NCBI GenBank assembly: GCA_031428635.1
Contig: JANPPS010000137.1
Location: forward strand, 1-14,549
Direction: 5' to 3'
DNA from: JANPPS01 sp031428635
GTDB lineage: Bacteria > Pseudomonadota > Alphaproteobacteria > Acetobacterales > Acetobacteraceae
DNA: 14,549 bases
Below are positions 1 to 8,549 of the stretch, piece by piece. Both the position numbers and the translations under genes were made by a program. Each line of letters opens with the position of its first letter. Positions within the stretch are counted from its first letter, which is position 1. A model generated the notes under the pieces. The model worked only from the letters and a program-made list of their open reading frames with translations, was not told where the DNA came from and ran no database searches.

Positions 1-41
1 AGATGGCAACGTCACCGACCGCAAAATCAGAGCCGTAACGA

Positions 42-45
<4 letters not shown>
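1..45 (-). CDS. Start of an unidentified gene downstream of the copper ATPase (partial)
   Basis: An ATG on the minus strand at 45-43 overlaps the ATPase stop codon (44-42) as ATGA, the usual sign of translational coupling. The frame stays open for all 15 visible codons to the left edge and reads MIVTALILRSVTLPS. A purine-rich stretch (GGGCGGCGAAACT) precedes the ATG. Fifteen residues are too few to name a family. The start is hydrophobic and could be a signal or membrane segment. It could still be a chance open stretch, because 15 codons without a stop is not rare in GC-rich DNA. Confidence 0.4.
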
Positions 46-2402
<2,357 letters not shown>

Positions 2403-2409
2403 CGCATTT

Positions 2410-2416
2410 CCCTCCC
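2410..2416 (-). promoter_or_regulatory. Ribosome binding site of the copper ATPase
   Basis: GGGAGGG on the minus strand ends seven bases before the ATG at 2402-2400. It is the reason for choosing this ATG over the upstream TTG at 2474. Confidence 0.75.
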
Positions 2417-2443
2417 GGGTGGCCGGGGTCCAGACTTCAACTG

Positions 2444-2474
2444 CACATGGGGTTTTCCATGGTGGACACGTCAA
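2444..2474 (-). promoter_or_regulatory. Candidate MerR/CueR-type promoter for the copper ATPase
   Basis: On the minus strand TTGACG (2474-2469) could serve as a -35 element. The following 19 bases, the spacer length typical of MerR-family promoters, contain an imperfect dyad TCCA-n3-TGGA close to the spacer centre. The hexamer that should be the -10 (CCATGT, 2449-2444) is poor, and the dyad only loosely resembles the CueR/HmrR half-sites CCTTCC/GGAAGG. It lies 42-72 bp upstream of the chosen ATG, a sensible place. This is a suggestion from spacing and symmetry, not a strong match. Confidence 0.3.
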
Positions 2475-2699
2475 GGTCTAACGACGTGTTGACTTTTCAA
2501 TGGTGGCAACCGCTGTCGAGGTAAAGAAATGGGCAGCGGCCAATAACTGCTGCCGGAAGATGCGCGCCCGGCTACCGGAACCTCGGAGATACCACGGTCG
2601 AAACGCTTGGCCGTATTCGGAGCGAAGACTGCCATTGCATCATTCAGCGCGGTCGATTGTGAGCGTGGATCTTTCCATCCGGTGCCGCGTTGCCCTGGC

Positions 2700-2729
2700 T
2701 GGACGATCGGACCGCCGGTTCTTTACATA
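2700..2729 (+). promoter_or_regulatory. Possible promoter of tspO
   Basis: TGGACG (2700-2705) and TACATA (2724-2729) are separated by 18 bases and lie 34 bp upstream of the tspO ATG. Each hexamer matches the sigma70 consensus only partly. I see no FNR- or CRP-like operator beside them. Confidence 0.25.
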
Positions 2730-2750
2730 ACTGACCGCTACAGCCTGTTC

Positions 2751-2757
2751 GGAGGTG
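2751..2757 (+). promoter_or_regulatory. Ribosome binding site of tspO
   Basis: GGAGGTG lies five bases before the ATG at 2763. It fixes this start rather than the in-frame ATG 156 bases upstream, which has no such site. Confidence 0.75.
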
Positions 2758-2762
2758 CACAA

Positions 2763-3245
2763 ATGCGTAAACCTATCGCGGCACTTACTGCCGGGGCCGT
2801 GGTGGCCAGCGCTCAATATCTTGGTTCACGCTGTGGCCCCGCGCTGAATAATCCTGGCACGGCGGCTTGGTATGCCTCCCTTCGTAAGCCCTCGTTCACC
2901 CCTCCGGGAGCCGTTTTCGGCGTGGCCTGGACTGGCCTGGATATTTTGCTGGGCTACGCTGGTTACCGCCTGATGACGTCTAAGCCATCGCCGTCGCGCA
3001 ACGTCGCGCTGGCGGCCTGGGCCTCTAACCTGATTGGGATCGCCGGATTTTCATGGGTGCTGTTCGGACGTAGGCGGCTGGACGAGGCGTTGGGTGTGAC
3101 AGCCGGGATGGTTGTTACGGCGTCGGCCACGACGGCCACGGCCGTAATGGTCGACCGTAAGGCGGCTTACGCAAGCCTACCCCTTCTGGTTTGGGTCGCA
3201 TTCGCCGCGGTGCTGCAGGAAGAAGTGTGGCGGCGTAATGCGTAG
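2763..3245 (+). CDS. tspO: TspO/MBR family (tryptophan-rich sensory) membrane protein
   Basis: A 160-residue membrane protein of the TspO/translocator family, which binds porphyrins and related ligands and affects tetrapyrrole and stress responses in other bacteria. The diagnostic stretch is at 36-56: WYASLRKPSFTPPG followed by VFGVAW. Five hydrophobic segments fit the family fold (about 5-22, 47-70, 80-101, 107-130, 137-156). Tryptophans are at 36, 56, 86, 98, 144 and 156. Some usual positions differ: the common LY after the second Trp is LD here (59-60), and the last helix has LQEEVW where many homologues have an Asn. The length is normal. It stands alone between two minus-strand copper operons, so its link to copper is only by neighbourhood. 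Haem or porphyrin handling would be a reasonable shared theme, but that is inference. Confidence 0.9.
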   Translation: MRKPIAALTAGAVVASAQYLGSRCGPALNNPGTAAWYASLRKPSFTPPGAVFGVAWTGLDILLGYAGYRLMTSKPSPSRNVALAAWASNLIGIAGFSWVLFGRRRLDEALGVTAGMVVTASATTATAVMVDRKAAYASLPLLVWVAFAAVLQEEVWRRNA

Positions 3246-3248
3246 ACG

Positions 3249-3269
3249 CTGATTGGCGGGGGTAATCAG
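3249..3269. terminator. Candidate bidirectional terminator hairpin between convergent genes
   Basis: A perfect 6-bp inverted repeat (CTGATT at 3249-3254, AATCAG at 3264-3269) with a nine-base loop covers the 20-bp gap between the tspO stop and the SCO stop. A second possible pairing (GGCGG 3255-3259 with CCGCC 3272-3276) overlaps it. There is no T-tract, so intrinsic termination is uncertain. Confidence 0.3.
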
Positions 3270-3853
3270 ACCGCCAGCACGCTCTTCAGCTTTGCCGTGA
3301 TGGCGTCGGGCGGCGTTTCATGCGTGAAGTTGCCCACGAGCTTTCCGGCCGGGTCCATCAGGTAGATAATACTGCTGTGGTCCATGTCGTACCCGCCATC
3401 GTCCCGCGGGTGCTTGGCGTAATAGACGCGGTAGGCGTGCGCGGCGGCGGCAATCTGCTCCGGCGTGCCGCTCAGGGCAGTGATGGGCGCGTTGAATGCG
3501 CTCACGTAATCCTGGATAAGCGCCGGTGTGTCACGCTCCGGGTCGATCGTAATGAACAGCAGCGCAACTCGGCGTGCGGCGTCGGGTCCTAACGCATCGA
3601 CGGCGTTGGCCATGTCCTGCAGCGCGGTCGGGCAGGCATCGGGGCAGTGGGTGTAGCCGAAATAGACCAACATCCAGCGGCCGCGGAAATCGGCATCGGT
3701 CACGGTGCGCCCGTCGCCTGCCGTCAGGCGGAACGGGCCGCCGATCTCGGTAGGCGCCGGGTTTCCCTGGATCGCCATCCACGCGGCGGCGCCCGCCAGT
3801 CCTGCGCCGAGTAACCCGGCCGGTGCCAGGCGTAGCAGCATGCGGCGGTTCAT
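3266..3853 (-). CDS. SCO1/SenC/PrrC family copper-binding thioredoxin-fold protein
   Basis: A 195-residue membrane-anchored, periplasm-facing protein of the SCO family. These proteins help assemble the CuA site of cytochrome oxidase or act as thiol:disulfide/copper redox partners. An N-terminal hydrophobic anchor (about 5-28) follows basic residues. The metal/redox site is complete: CPDAC with Cys70 and Cys74, plus the distal His159 in the MDHSS segment. The thioredoxin-fold motifs FRGRWMLVYFGYTHCPDACP and TIDPERDTP are present. Its ATG shares one base with the stop of the PCu(A)C gene (TGATG), and the two families are often co-operonic. No oxidase subunit is in the window, so its client could be elsewhere in the genome, or it may serve general copper tolerance. 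Confidence 0.93.
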   Translation of the reverse strand: MNRRMLLRLAPAGLLGAGLAGAAAWMAIQGNPAPTEIGGPFRLTAGDGRTVTDADFRGRWMLVYFGYTHCPDACPTALQDMANAVDALGPDAARRVALLFITIDPERDTPALIQDYVSAFNAPITALSGTPEQIAAAAHAYRVYYAKHPRDDGGYDMDHSSIIYLMDPAGKLVGNFTHETPPDAITAKLKSVLAV

Positions 3854-4302
3854 CAGTGATGCTCGTGCATCATCGCCGGTCCGCGGGCACCGATCGGCCC
3901 GACGGTCACCACCACATCGAGCGGCGCGGCATGGTCGAACCGCAGCTGTAACGGGAACGTCTGCCCGACGACGAGTGGCTGTTTGAGGTCCATGAGCATC
4001 AGATGGTAGCCGCCGGGCGTCAGCGCCACCGACTGACCAGGCGGTAGCGGTAGCCCCTCCGGTGTGGGCCGCATCCGCATGGTGGTGCCGTCCATCTGCA
4101 TCTCATGCAGCTCGGTCCGGGCGGCGATGGGGCTGGATGCGCCGATCAGCCGATCAGGGGTCGGGCTAATGAGCGTCAGATAGGCGCCCCCGATCGTTTG
4201 ATGCGGGGCTGTCGCGCGGGCCCAAGGCTGGTCGGCTTTAACACCCGTCTGGGCGGCGGCGGGTAGGGCTAGGCATGCCAAAAAAGCAATGCGGATAAAC
4301 AT
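3853..4302 (-). CDS. PCu(A)C family periplasmic copper chaperone
   Basis: A 149-residue exported protein with a cleavable signal peptide (about 1-17, ending AAA before QTG). It belongs to the PCu(A)C (formerly DUF461) family, which carries Cu(I) in the periplasm and delivers it to oxidase assembly. The ligand pattern is visible: His66, Met77, then His100 and Met102, a HX10MX22HXM arrangement close to the family's HX10MX21HXM. Extra Met (68, 70, 75) surround the site, and the tail ends in HEHH, which may also bind metal. GGAGAG lies five bases before the ATG. It sits 33 bp after the DUF2946-like gene and overlaps the SCO gene by one base, which makes a three-gene copper operon. Confidence 0.93.
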   Translation of the reverse strand: MFIRIAFLACLALPAAAQTGVKADQPWARATAPHQTIGGAYLTLISPTPDRLIGASSPIAARTELHEMQMDGTTMRMRPTPEGLPLPPGQSVALTPGGYHLMLMDLKQPLVVGQTFPLQLRFDHAAPLDVVVTVGPIGARGPAMMHEHH

Positions 4303-4335
4303 CGATACTCTCCATCAGATCAGGAAACAGGCGGA

Positions 4336-4671
4336 TCAGACGGGGGTCGCGGGGGGTCCGGTGGGCCGATCGGCGCGGCGCGCGGTGCGGGAGGGCGCTG
4401 TGGTGACGTGCAACGGCCGGGTTGGTGTTGTGCTGGCCGCAGCACCTGACGCCACCACATCGGTGGTTACCGGCAGCAACACCGCTGGCGACAGCTGGCA
4501 AGCCGAACACCACATGGCGTGGGCCGGTGCGTCGGGATGGGCAGGCAGCGTGGTCTTTGCCGCCACCGATGCAGAACTACAGATGACAAGGACCGGCGCC
4601 GGCGGCATCGCGTGGGCCGGGCCCGTCGGGCGCAGTCCGGCCAGCAGTACGACCAACAACAGACGGAGCAT
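4336..4671 (-). CDS. DUF2946-like small Cys-containing protein, first gene of the copper chaperone operon
   Basis: A 111-residue protein with a hydrophobic N-terminus (about 2-13) that could be a signal peptide or anchor. It then has VICSSA (Cys31), WCSAC (Cys55, Cys58) and an Arg/Pro-rich tail containing RPTGPP. A Cys near the start of the mature part, a central CxxC and a C-terminal RAPP-like element are what I recall of DUF2946 proteins, which often precede PCu(A)C and SCO genes. Function is unknown; copper binding through Cys55/Cys58 is inferred. The ATG at 4671 has no strong ribosome binding site, and a GTG six bases earlier or a start as far up as 4872 cannot be excluded. The match is by pattern rather than strong identity. 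Confidence 0.62.
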   Translation of the reverse strand: MLRLLLVVLLAGLRPTGPAHAMPPAPVLVICSSASVAAKTTLPAHPDAPAHAMWCSACQLSPAVLLPVTTDVVASGAAASTTPTRPLHVTTAPSRTARRADRPTGPPATPV

Positions 4672-4855
4672 GACGCCCACGGCTTCGACCGTTAGGTGCG
4701 CACCCGCACGATCGTCACGTCGTCCTCGGACGGTGCCGTCAGCGCGGTTTTGCAGTCTGTTGTCTGATGTCCCCACGGTACCAGCGAACATAGTGTCGGG
4801 GGTTGGTGCCGTCACGTCCGTCGCCCATTTATGGCGAAACAGTGGGTAAAGCGTC
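4672..4855. promoter_or_regulatory. Divergent control region between copper chaperone operon and pirin operon, with related repeats
   Basis: This 184-bp region separates two divergent operons and must carry both promoters. It contains GGTGCCGTCA twice in direct orientation (4732-4741 and 4805-4814). Between them is ACGGTACCA (4775-4783), whose reverse complement matches TGGTGCCGT (4804-4812) at eight of nine positions. A second direct repeat, CGTCACGTC, occurs at 4713-4721 and 4810-4818. Repeated and inverted copies in a shared promoter region suggest operator sites. I found no convincing -10/-35 pair on either strand. Confidence 0.4.
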
Positions 4856-5542
4856 ATGATGACACTCCGCAAATCGGCTGAGCGGGGCCGCGGCAGTCAC
4901 GGCTGGCTTGAAAGCCAGCACAGCTTCTCGTTCGCCAACTATCACGACCCGGCCCACATGGCGTTCGGCGATCTGGTAGTGATCAACGAGGACAGGGTCG
5001 CGGGCGGCGCAGGCTTCGGCGCCCATTCGCACCGGGACATGGAGATCATTAGTTACGTGCTCGATGGCGCGTTGGAGCATCAGGACAATGCTGGCGGCGG
5101 CTCCGTAATCCGGCCGGGCGACATCCAGCGTATGTCGGCCGGGCGCGGTATCCAGCATAGCGAGCGCAATGCTTCCCCGTCGGCGCCGGTGCATTTCCTA
5201 CAGATTTGGATCAAGCCCGGCGTTGTGGGCATTCCGGCCGGGTATGAGCAGAAGGCGGTGCCTGCCAACGATGCGCTGACCCTATTGGCGTCACCCAATG
5301 GCCGCGACGGGTCAGTCATGCTGCATGCCGACGCGGTGCTGTACCGCGTCACCCCGGCGTCGGGTGAGACGGTACACATGCCGCTGGCACCGGGCCGCCG
5401 CGCGTGGCTGCAGGTCGCGCGTGGCACGGCGTCCGTGAATGGCCTGGCGATCGATCAGGGTGATGGCGTGGCGATCGAGGGCGAGGCGGTGCACATCACG
5501 GGTGGCACGGACGCCGAAATCCTGGCGTTCGATCTGCGATGA
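4856..5542 (+). CDS. Pirin family protein (bicupin, YhaK/YhhW-like), first of two
   Basis: A 228-residue cytoplasmic two-cupin protein. Some pirins oxidise quercetin-type flavonols, others act as redox sensors or bind partner enzymes, so the substrate cannot be read from sequence. The N-terminal cupin is complete: HSHRDMEI with metal ligands His57 and His59, and the partner motif GIQHSE with His101 and Glu103. The opening HGWLESQHSFSFANYHDP (15-32) is typical of the shorter pirin group. Two adjacent ATGs (4856 and 4859) are possible starts and no strong ribosome binding site separates them. Its stop overlaps the next gene's ATG as ATGA, so both pirins should be translated together. Confidence 0.93.
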   Translation: MMTLRKSAERGRGSHGWLESQHSFSFANYHDPAHMAFGDLVVINEDRVAGGAGFGAHSHRDMEIISYVLDGALEHQDNAGGGSVIRPGDIQRMSAGRGIQHSERNASPSAPVHFLQIWIKPGVVGIPAGYEQKAVPANDALTLLASPNGRDGSVMLHADAVLYRVTPASGETVHMPLAPGRRAWLQVARGTASVNGLAIDQGDGVAIEGEAVHITGGTDAEILAFDLR

Positions 5543-6453
5543 TTAAGGCAACGACTTTGCCGCTGTTGGGTGATGCTCGGGCCTGTGACGCGATCGAGAC
5601 CGTCATCGTCCCCCGTACGCGTGACCTGGGTGGGTTCGAGGTCCGCCGCGCCCTGCCATCCGCAGAACGCCGCATGGTCGGGCCGTTCGTGTTCTTCGAC
5701 CAGATGGGACCGTCCGAGTTCCTGCTGGGCACCGGCATGGACGTGCGGCCCCATCCGCACATTGGCCTATCGACGGTGACGTACCTGTTCCAGGGGGAGG
5801 TGATGCACCGGGACAGCCTGGGCACCGACATGGCGATTACGCCGGGTGCATTGAACTGGATGACGGCCGGGCGGGGCATCACGCACTCGGAGCGGACCCG
5901 GCGCGCGTTGCGGGATGCGGGCACGTCGCTGTTCGGCATCCAGGCCTGGGTGGCGCTGTCGGCGGCCGATGAGGAGCAGGCGCCATGTTTTATACACCAC
6001 TCGGCTGCGGCGCTGCCGATTATGGCCGACGGTGGGGCCCGGCTGCGGGTGATCGCGGGGACGATCCTGGGCGCCACGTCGCCGGTGATGGTGTCGAGCC
6101 CGATGTTTTATGGCGACGTGAGCCTGGCCGACGGCGCCGCGTTCCCGCTGGATGCGGACCATGAGGAGCGGGCGATCTATACTGTGGATGGCAGCATCAG
6201 CATCGCCGGTGATGTCTTTGGCCCGGGCCAATTGCTGGTGTTCCGGCCGGGCGACAGGATCACGGTGCGGGCGGTGCGGGCCGCGCGGTTCATGGTGCTG
6301 GGGGGTGAGCCGATGGATGGGCCGCGGCATCTGTGGTGGAACTTCGTGTCGTCCCGTCCGGATCGGATCGAGCAGGCGAAGGCGGACTGGCGCGCCGCAC
6401 GCTTCGACACCGTGCCTGGCGATGCCGAGTTTATTCCATTGCCGGAGGCGTGA
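5539..6453 (+). CDS. Pirin family protein (bicupin), second of two
   Basis: A 304-residue pirin of the longer type, clearly different from its neighbour rather than a recent duplicate. The metal site is intact: PHPHIGLSTVTYLFQGE with His72 and His74, and GITHSE with His116 and Glu118. The C-terminal cupin carries the family's GEPMDGPRHLWWNFVSS segment (256-272). It starts inside the stop codon of the first pirin (ATGA at 5539-5542) and ends overlapping the next gene (TGATG), so it sits mid-operon. Iron or another divalent metal is the expected cofactor. Its role as an enzyme or a regulator is unknown. Confidence 0.93.
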   Translation: MIKATTLPLLGDARACDAIETVIVPRTRDLGGFEVRRALPSAERRMVGPFVFFDQMGPSEFLLGTGMDVRPHPHIGLSTVTYLFQGEVMHRDSLGTDMAITPGALNWMTAGRGITHSERTRRALRDAGTSLFGIQAWVALSAADEEQAPCFIHHSAAALPIMADGGARLRVIAGTILGATSPVMVSSPMFYGDVSLADGAAFPLDADHEERAIYTVDGSISIAGDVFGPGQLLVFRPGDRITVRAVRAARFMVLGGEPMDGPRHLWWNFVSSRPDRIEQAKADWRAARFDTVPGDAEFIPLPEA

Positions 6454-6998
6454 TGCGGGGTCTGGTCGTACTGGTGGCGGTATCCGTGGCGGTGGCGCTT
6501 AGTCCCGCGACCGCGCTGGCGCAAAGCGGGTGGCTGCGTAATGGAAAACCCGTCACGGGCGAGTCTAACCTCGGCTCCTTTGGACCGCTATCGGTCATGC
6601 AGCTTGCGACCGCCGACGCGAACGGGCTGATCGCGGCCTGGCCCAAACCGTCGCCCGCGGCGCAGATGAAGGGCACGGCTGACATCCGTGCGGGGCAGAT
6701 CACGACATTTCTGATTTTCAAGGGCTGCACGCCCGACCCGGCCGGCCTGTGCAACGTGACCGCTGATTTCGAGGTGGTCGGCCCGCGCGGTACGGCGGCG
6801 GTCGAACGGTTGGTTCCGGTCCGGGTGGGCCAAGCGCCAGTCCAGGGCGACGGGCTGCTGCTCTCGGCGACTGGGTTCGGGCTGACGCTTAATGCGGGTA
6901 GCGCCGTTGGGACCTATCATATCCGGGCAACGACGACGGACCACATCGCGAGCCGCGTTGTGCGAACCGAACAGGCACTGACACTACGTGGAAAATAG
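6453..6998 (+). CDS. Exported protein of unknown function in the pirin operon
   Basis: A 181-residue protein with a clear signal peptide (about 1-24, cleavage after ALA before QSGW). The mature part is rich in beta-prone stretches (IRAGQITTFLIFKGCTP, DFEVVGP, GTYHIRATT), suggesting a small beta-sandwich. Two cysteines (92 and 100, GCTPDPAGLC) could form a disulfide in the periplasm. I do not recognise a named family. The start at 6453 is chosen because GGAGG lies just upstream, the signal peptide begins there, and the ATG shares a base with the preceding stop. It stands 31 bp before the sorbosone dehydrogenase homologue, which is also exported, so the two may act together outside the cytoplasm. 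Confidence 0.8.
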   Translation: MRGLVVLVAVSVAVALSPATALAQSGWLRNGKPVTGESNLGSFGPLSVMQLATADANGLIAAWPKPSPAAQMKGTADIRAGQITTFLIFKGCTPDPAGLCNVTADFEVVGPRGTAAVERLVPVRVGQAPVQGDGLLLSATGFGLTLNAGSAVGTYHIRATTTDHIASRVVRTEQALTLRGK

Positions 6999-7029
6999 AG
7001 GGTCCGGGGCAGTCAATGGTGGAGGAGTG

Positions 7030-8331
7030 ATGCGGCTGGTTGTATCACTGTTACTGGCCGGAACGGCGCAGGCACAGACTATTACGGGACCCGCCGCGCT
7101 GGGCGATTGGCGGCAGGATGCGCCCGGGGTGCGGCGGCAGGTGACGGTGGCGGACCTACCGGCGCCGTACGATACGCCGTCCGCTGGCAATGGCGCCCGG
7201 GTCGTGGATCGCCCGGCTGGGGCCATGCCGGTGGCACCCCCGGGCTTCACGGTGACGCAGATTGCCAGTGGCCTCGACAACCCACGCGCGATGAAGACAG
7301 CACCCAATGGCGACGTGTTCATCGCCGAAAGCCGTCCGGGCCGCGTCGTGTTGCTGCGCGACGGGACGGTAACGCCGTTCGCCGACGGCCTGAAGGGCGT
7401 GTTCGGCATCGCGTTCTATCCGGCGGGTCCCGACCCGCGCTGGGTATATGTGGCGGAAACCAATGCCATACGCCGCTTTCCGTACCGCACCGGCGACCTG
7501 GTCCCGCGTGGCCCGGTCGAGACGATCGTATCGCCATTGACCCCCGTCAGCCTTGGTCACAGCACCCGCGACCTGGCGTTCCGGGACGGTCGGTTGCTGG
7601 TGTCCGTGGGGTCGATGACCAACGTGGCTGAGTCGATGGGCCGCCGTACACCGGCGCAGATTGCGGCGTGGGAGGCGCAGCACGGTCTGGGTGCCGCCTG
7701 GGACGCGGAGGAGGGCCGGGCGGATGTGTTGTCCTTTACACCCGAGGGCCAGGACCGGCGTACCTTCGCGGCGGGCCTGCGCAACTGCGTCGGGCTTGCG
7801 GTGCAGCCGGTCACCGGGTCGGTGTGGTGTTCGACCAATGAACGCGACGGGCTGGGTGACAACCTGGTGCCCGACTACGTGACCCGGGTGAACGAGGGCG
7901 GGTTCTACGGCTGGCCCTGGTATTGGTTGGGCGGGGTGGAGGAGCCGCGGTTGCGCGGGCAGCGCCCGGACCTGGCGGGACGCGTGACGATGCCGGACGT
8001 GTTGCTACAGGCGCACTCGGCGTCGTTGCAGATGGCGTTTCACGATCGGTTTCCGGCGGCGTGGCGCGGCGCATTCGTGGCGGAGCATGGGTCGTGGAAC
8101 CGGGCCAAGCGGACGGGATACAAGGTGATCCGCATCGTGCTGAATGCGGCCGGGGTACCCACGGGCGAGTATGAGGATTTCCTGACCGGGTTCGTGATCG
8201 ACGACCGCACGGTGTGGGGCCGGCCGGTGGGTGTGACAGCGGCGGCGGACGGGTCGTTATTGGTCAGCGAGGATGGCGGCGGGACGGTTTGGCGGGTGGC
8301 TTATACGGGGCCGGTGATCCACGAAAAATGA
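7030..8331 (+). CDS. Exported PQQ-dependent sugar/sorbosone dehydrogenase family protein
   Basis: A 433-residue periplasmic six-bladed beta-propeller of the soluble glucose/sorbosone dehydrogenase family, which oxidises sugars or aldehydes with PQQ and passes electrons to cytochromes. A short signal peptide (1-16, ending AQA) is present. Family features include LDNPRAM (82-88), HSTRDLAF (177-184), RNCVGLA (251-257), NEGGFYGWPW (288-297), EHGSWNR (352-358) and GRPVG (397-401). The ATG at 7030 follows GGTGGAGGAG and begins the signal peptide, so it is preferred to the ATG at 6988, which lies inside the previous gene. The substrate is unknown: sorbosone oxidation is established only for a few acetic acid bacteria. 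A PQQ biosynthesis cluster should exist elsewhere if the enzyme is active. Confidence 0.88.
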   Translation: MRLVVSLLLAGTAQAQTITGPAALGDWRQDAPGVRRQVTVADLPAPYDTPSAGNGARVVDRPAGAMPVAPPGFTVTQIASGLDNPRAMKTAPNGDVFIAESRPGRVVLLRDGTVTPFADGLKGVFGIAFYPAGPDPRWVYVAETNAIRRFPYRTGDLVPRGPVETIVSPLTPVSLGHSTRDLAFRDGRLLVSVGSMTNVAESMGRRTPAQIAAWEAQHGLGAAWDAEEGRADVLSFTPEGQDRRTFAAGLRNCVGLAVQPVTGSVWCSTNERDGLGDNLVPDYVTRVNEGGFYGWPWYWLGGVEEPRLRGQRPDLAGRVTMPDVLLQAHSASLQMAFHDRFPAAWRGAFVAEHGSWNRAKRTGYKVIRIVLNAAGVPTGEYEDFLTGFVIDDRTVWGRPVGVTAAADGSLLVSEDGGGTVWRVAYTGPVIHEK

Positions 8332-8355
8332 TGTGGCCCGCCGAGGAAATTCTGG

Positions 8356-8376
8356 CTCGCTTTTTGAAGCGAGTTT
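8356..8376 (+). terminator. Candidate terminator of the pirin-sorbosone dehydrogenase operon
   Basis: A perfect 7-bp stem (CTCGCTT 8356-8362, AAGCGAG 8367-8373) with a four-base loop is followed by TTT, 24 bp after the dehydrogenase stop. The T-tract is short, so termination strength is doubtful. Confidence 0.5.
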
Positions 8377-8549
8377 GACCCGCGCCAAGGCGATGAAGTT
8401 CGTGCAGCGCGACCCGTCGACGCGGTTTTTGTAGGGTACCGGTGAGGCGGCCGAGCAGGGCTCCGTCGAAGCTAAGGCTCGCGAAGGTGATAGTCCGGCG
8501 CCCGGACGTAGCGGGCTGATCGGCGCCGCCGGATTGTTCGCGACCTTGT
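8377..8549. other. Non-coding interval between convergent genes
   Basis: This is the rest of a 218-bp gap between the dehydrogenase operon and the DUF7002-like gene. No reading frame here has a ribosome binding site or recognisable product. A minus-strand frame spanning 8264-8617 is open but overlaps both real genes and looks like chance. A fragment of a decayed gene is possible but not supported. Confidence 0.4.

Larger units (their letters stand above)
2403..2762. other. 360-bp divergent intergenic region between copper ATPase and tspO
   Basis: This gap holds the start regions of two divergent genes. The ATPase side has the candidate MerR-type promoter, and the tspO side has a weak sigma70-like pair. 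Between about 2500 and 2690 I see no recognisable gene. The one ATG-started plus-strand reading frame (2500-2730, 76 codons) has no ribosome binding site, no family resemblance and an Arg-rich, out-of-frame look. Base composition in 2475-2660 is less GC-rich than in the flanking genes, consistent with non-coding DNA. Confidence 0.5.

Noticed and set aside
2500..2730. Small plus-strand reading frame of 76 codons upstream of tspO
   Set aside because: No ribosome binding site, Arg-rich composition without coding character, no family resemblance, and it lies in the divergent promoter region.
4289..4849. Plus-strand frame of 186 codons opposite the DUF2946-like gene
   Set aside because: Low-complexity Ala/Thr/Ser/Arg composition with no domain. 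The minus-strand frame has signal-like and CxxC features and sits properly in an operon.
4672..4872. Upstream extension of the DUF2946-like protein to an ATG at 4872
   Set aside because: It would overlap the start of the divergent pirin gene and add 67 residues without family resemblance ahead of a good signal-like N-terminus.
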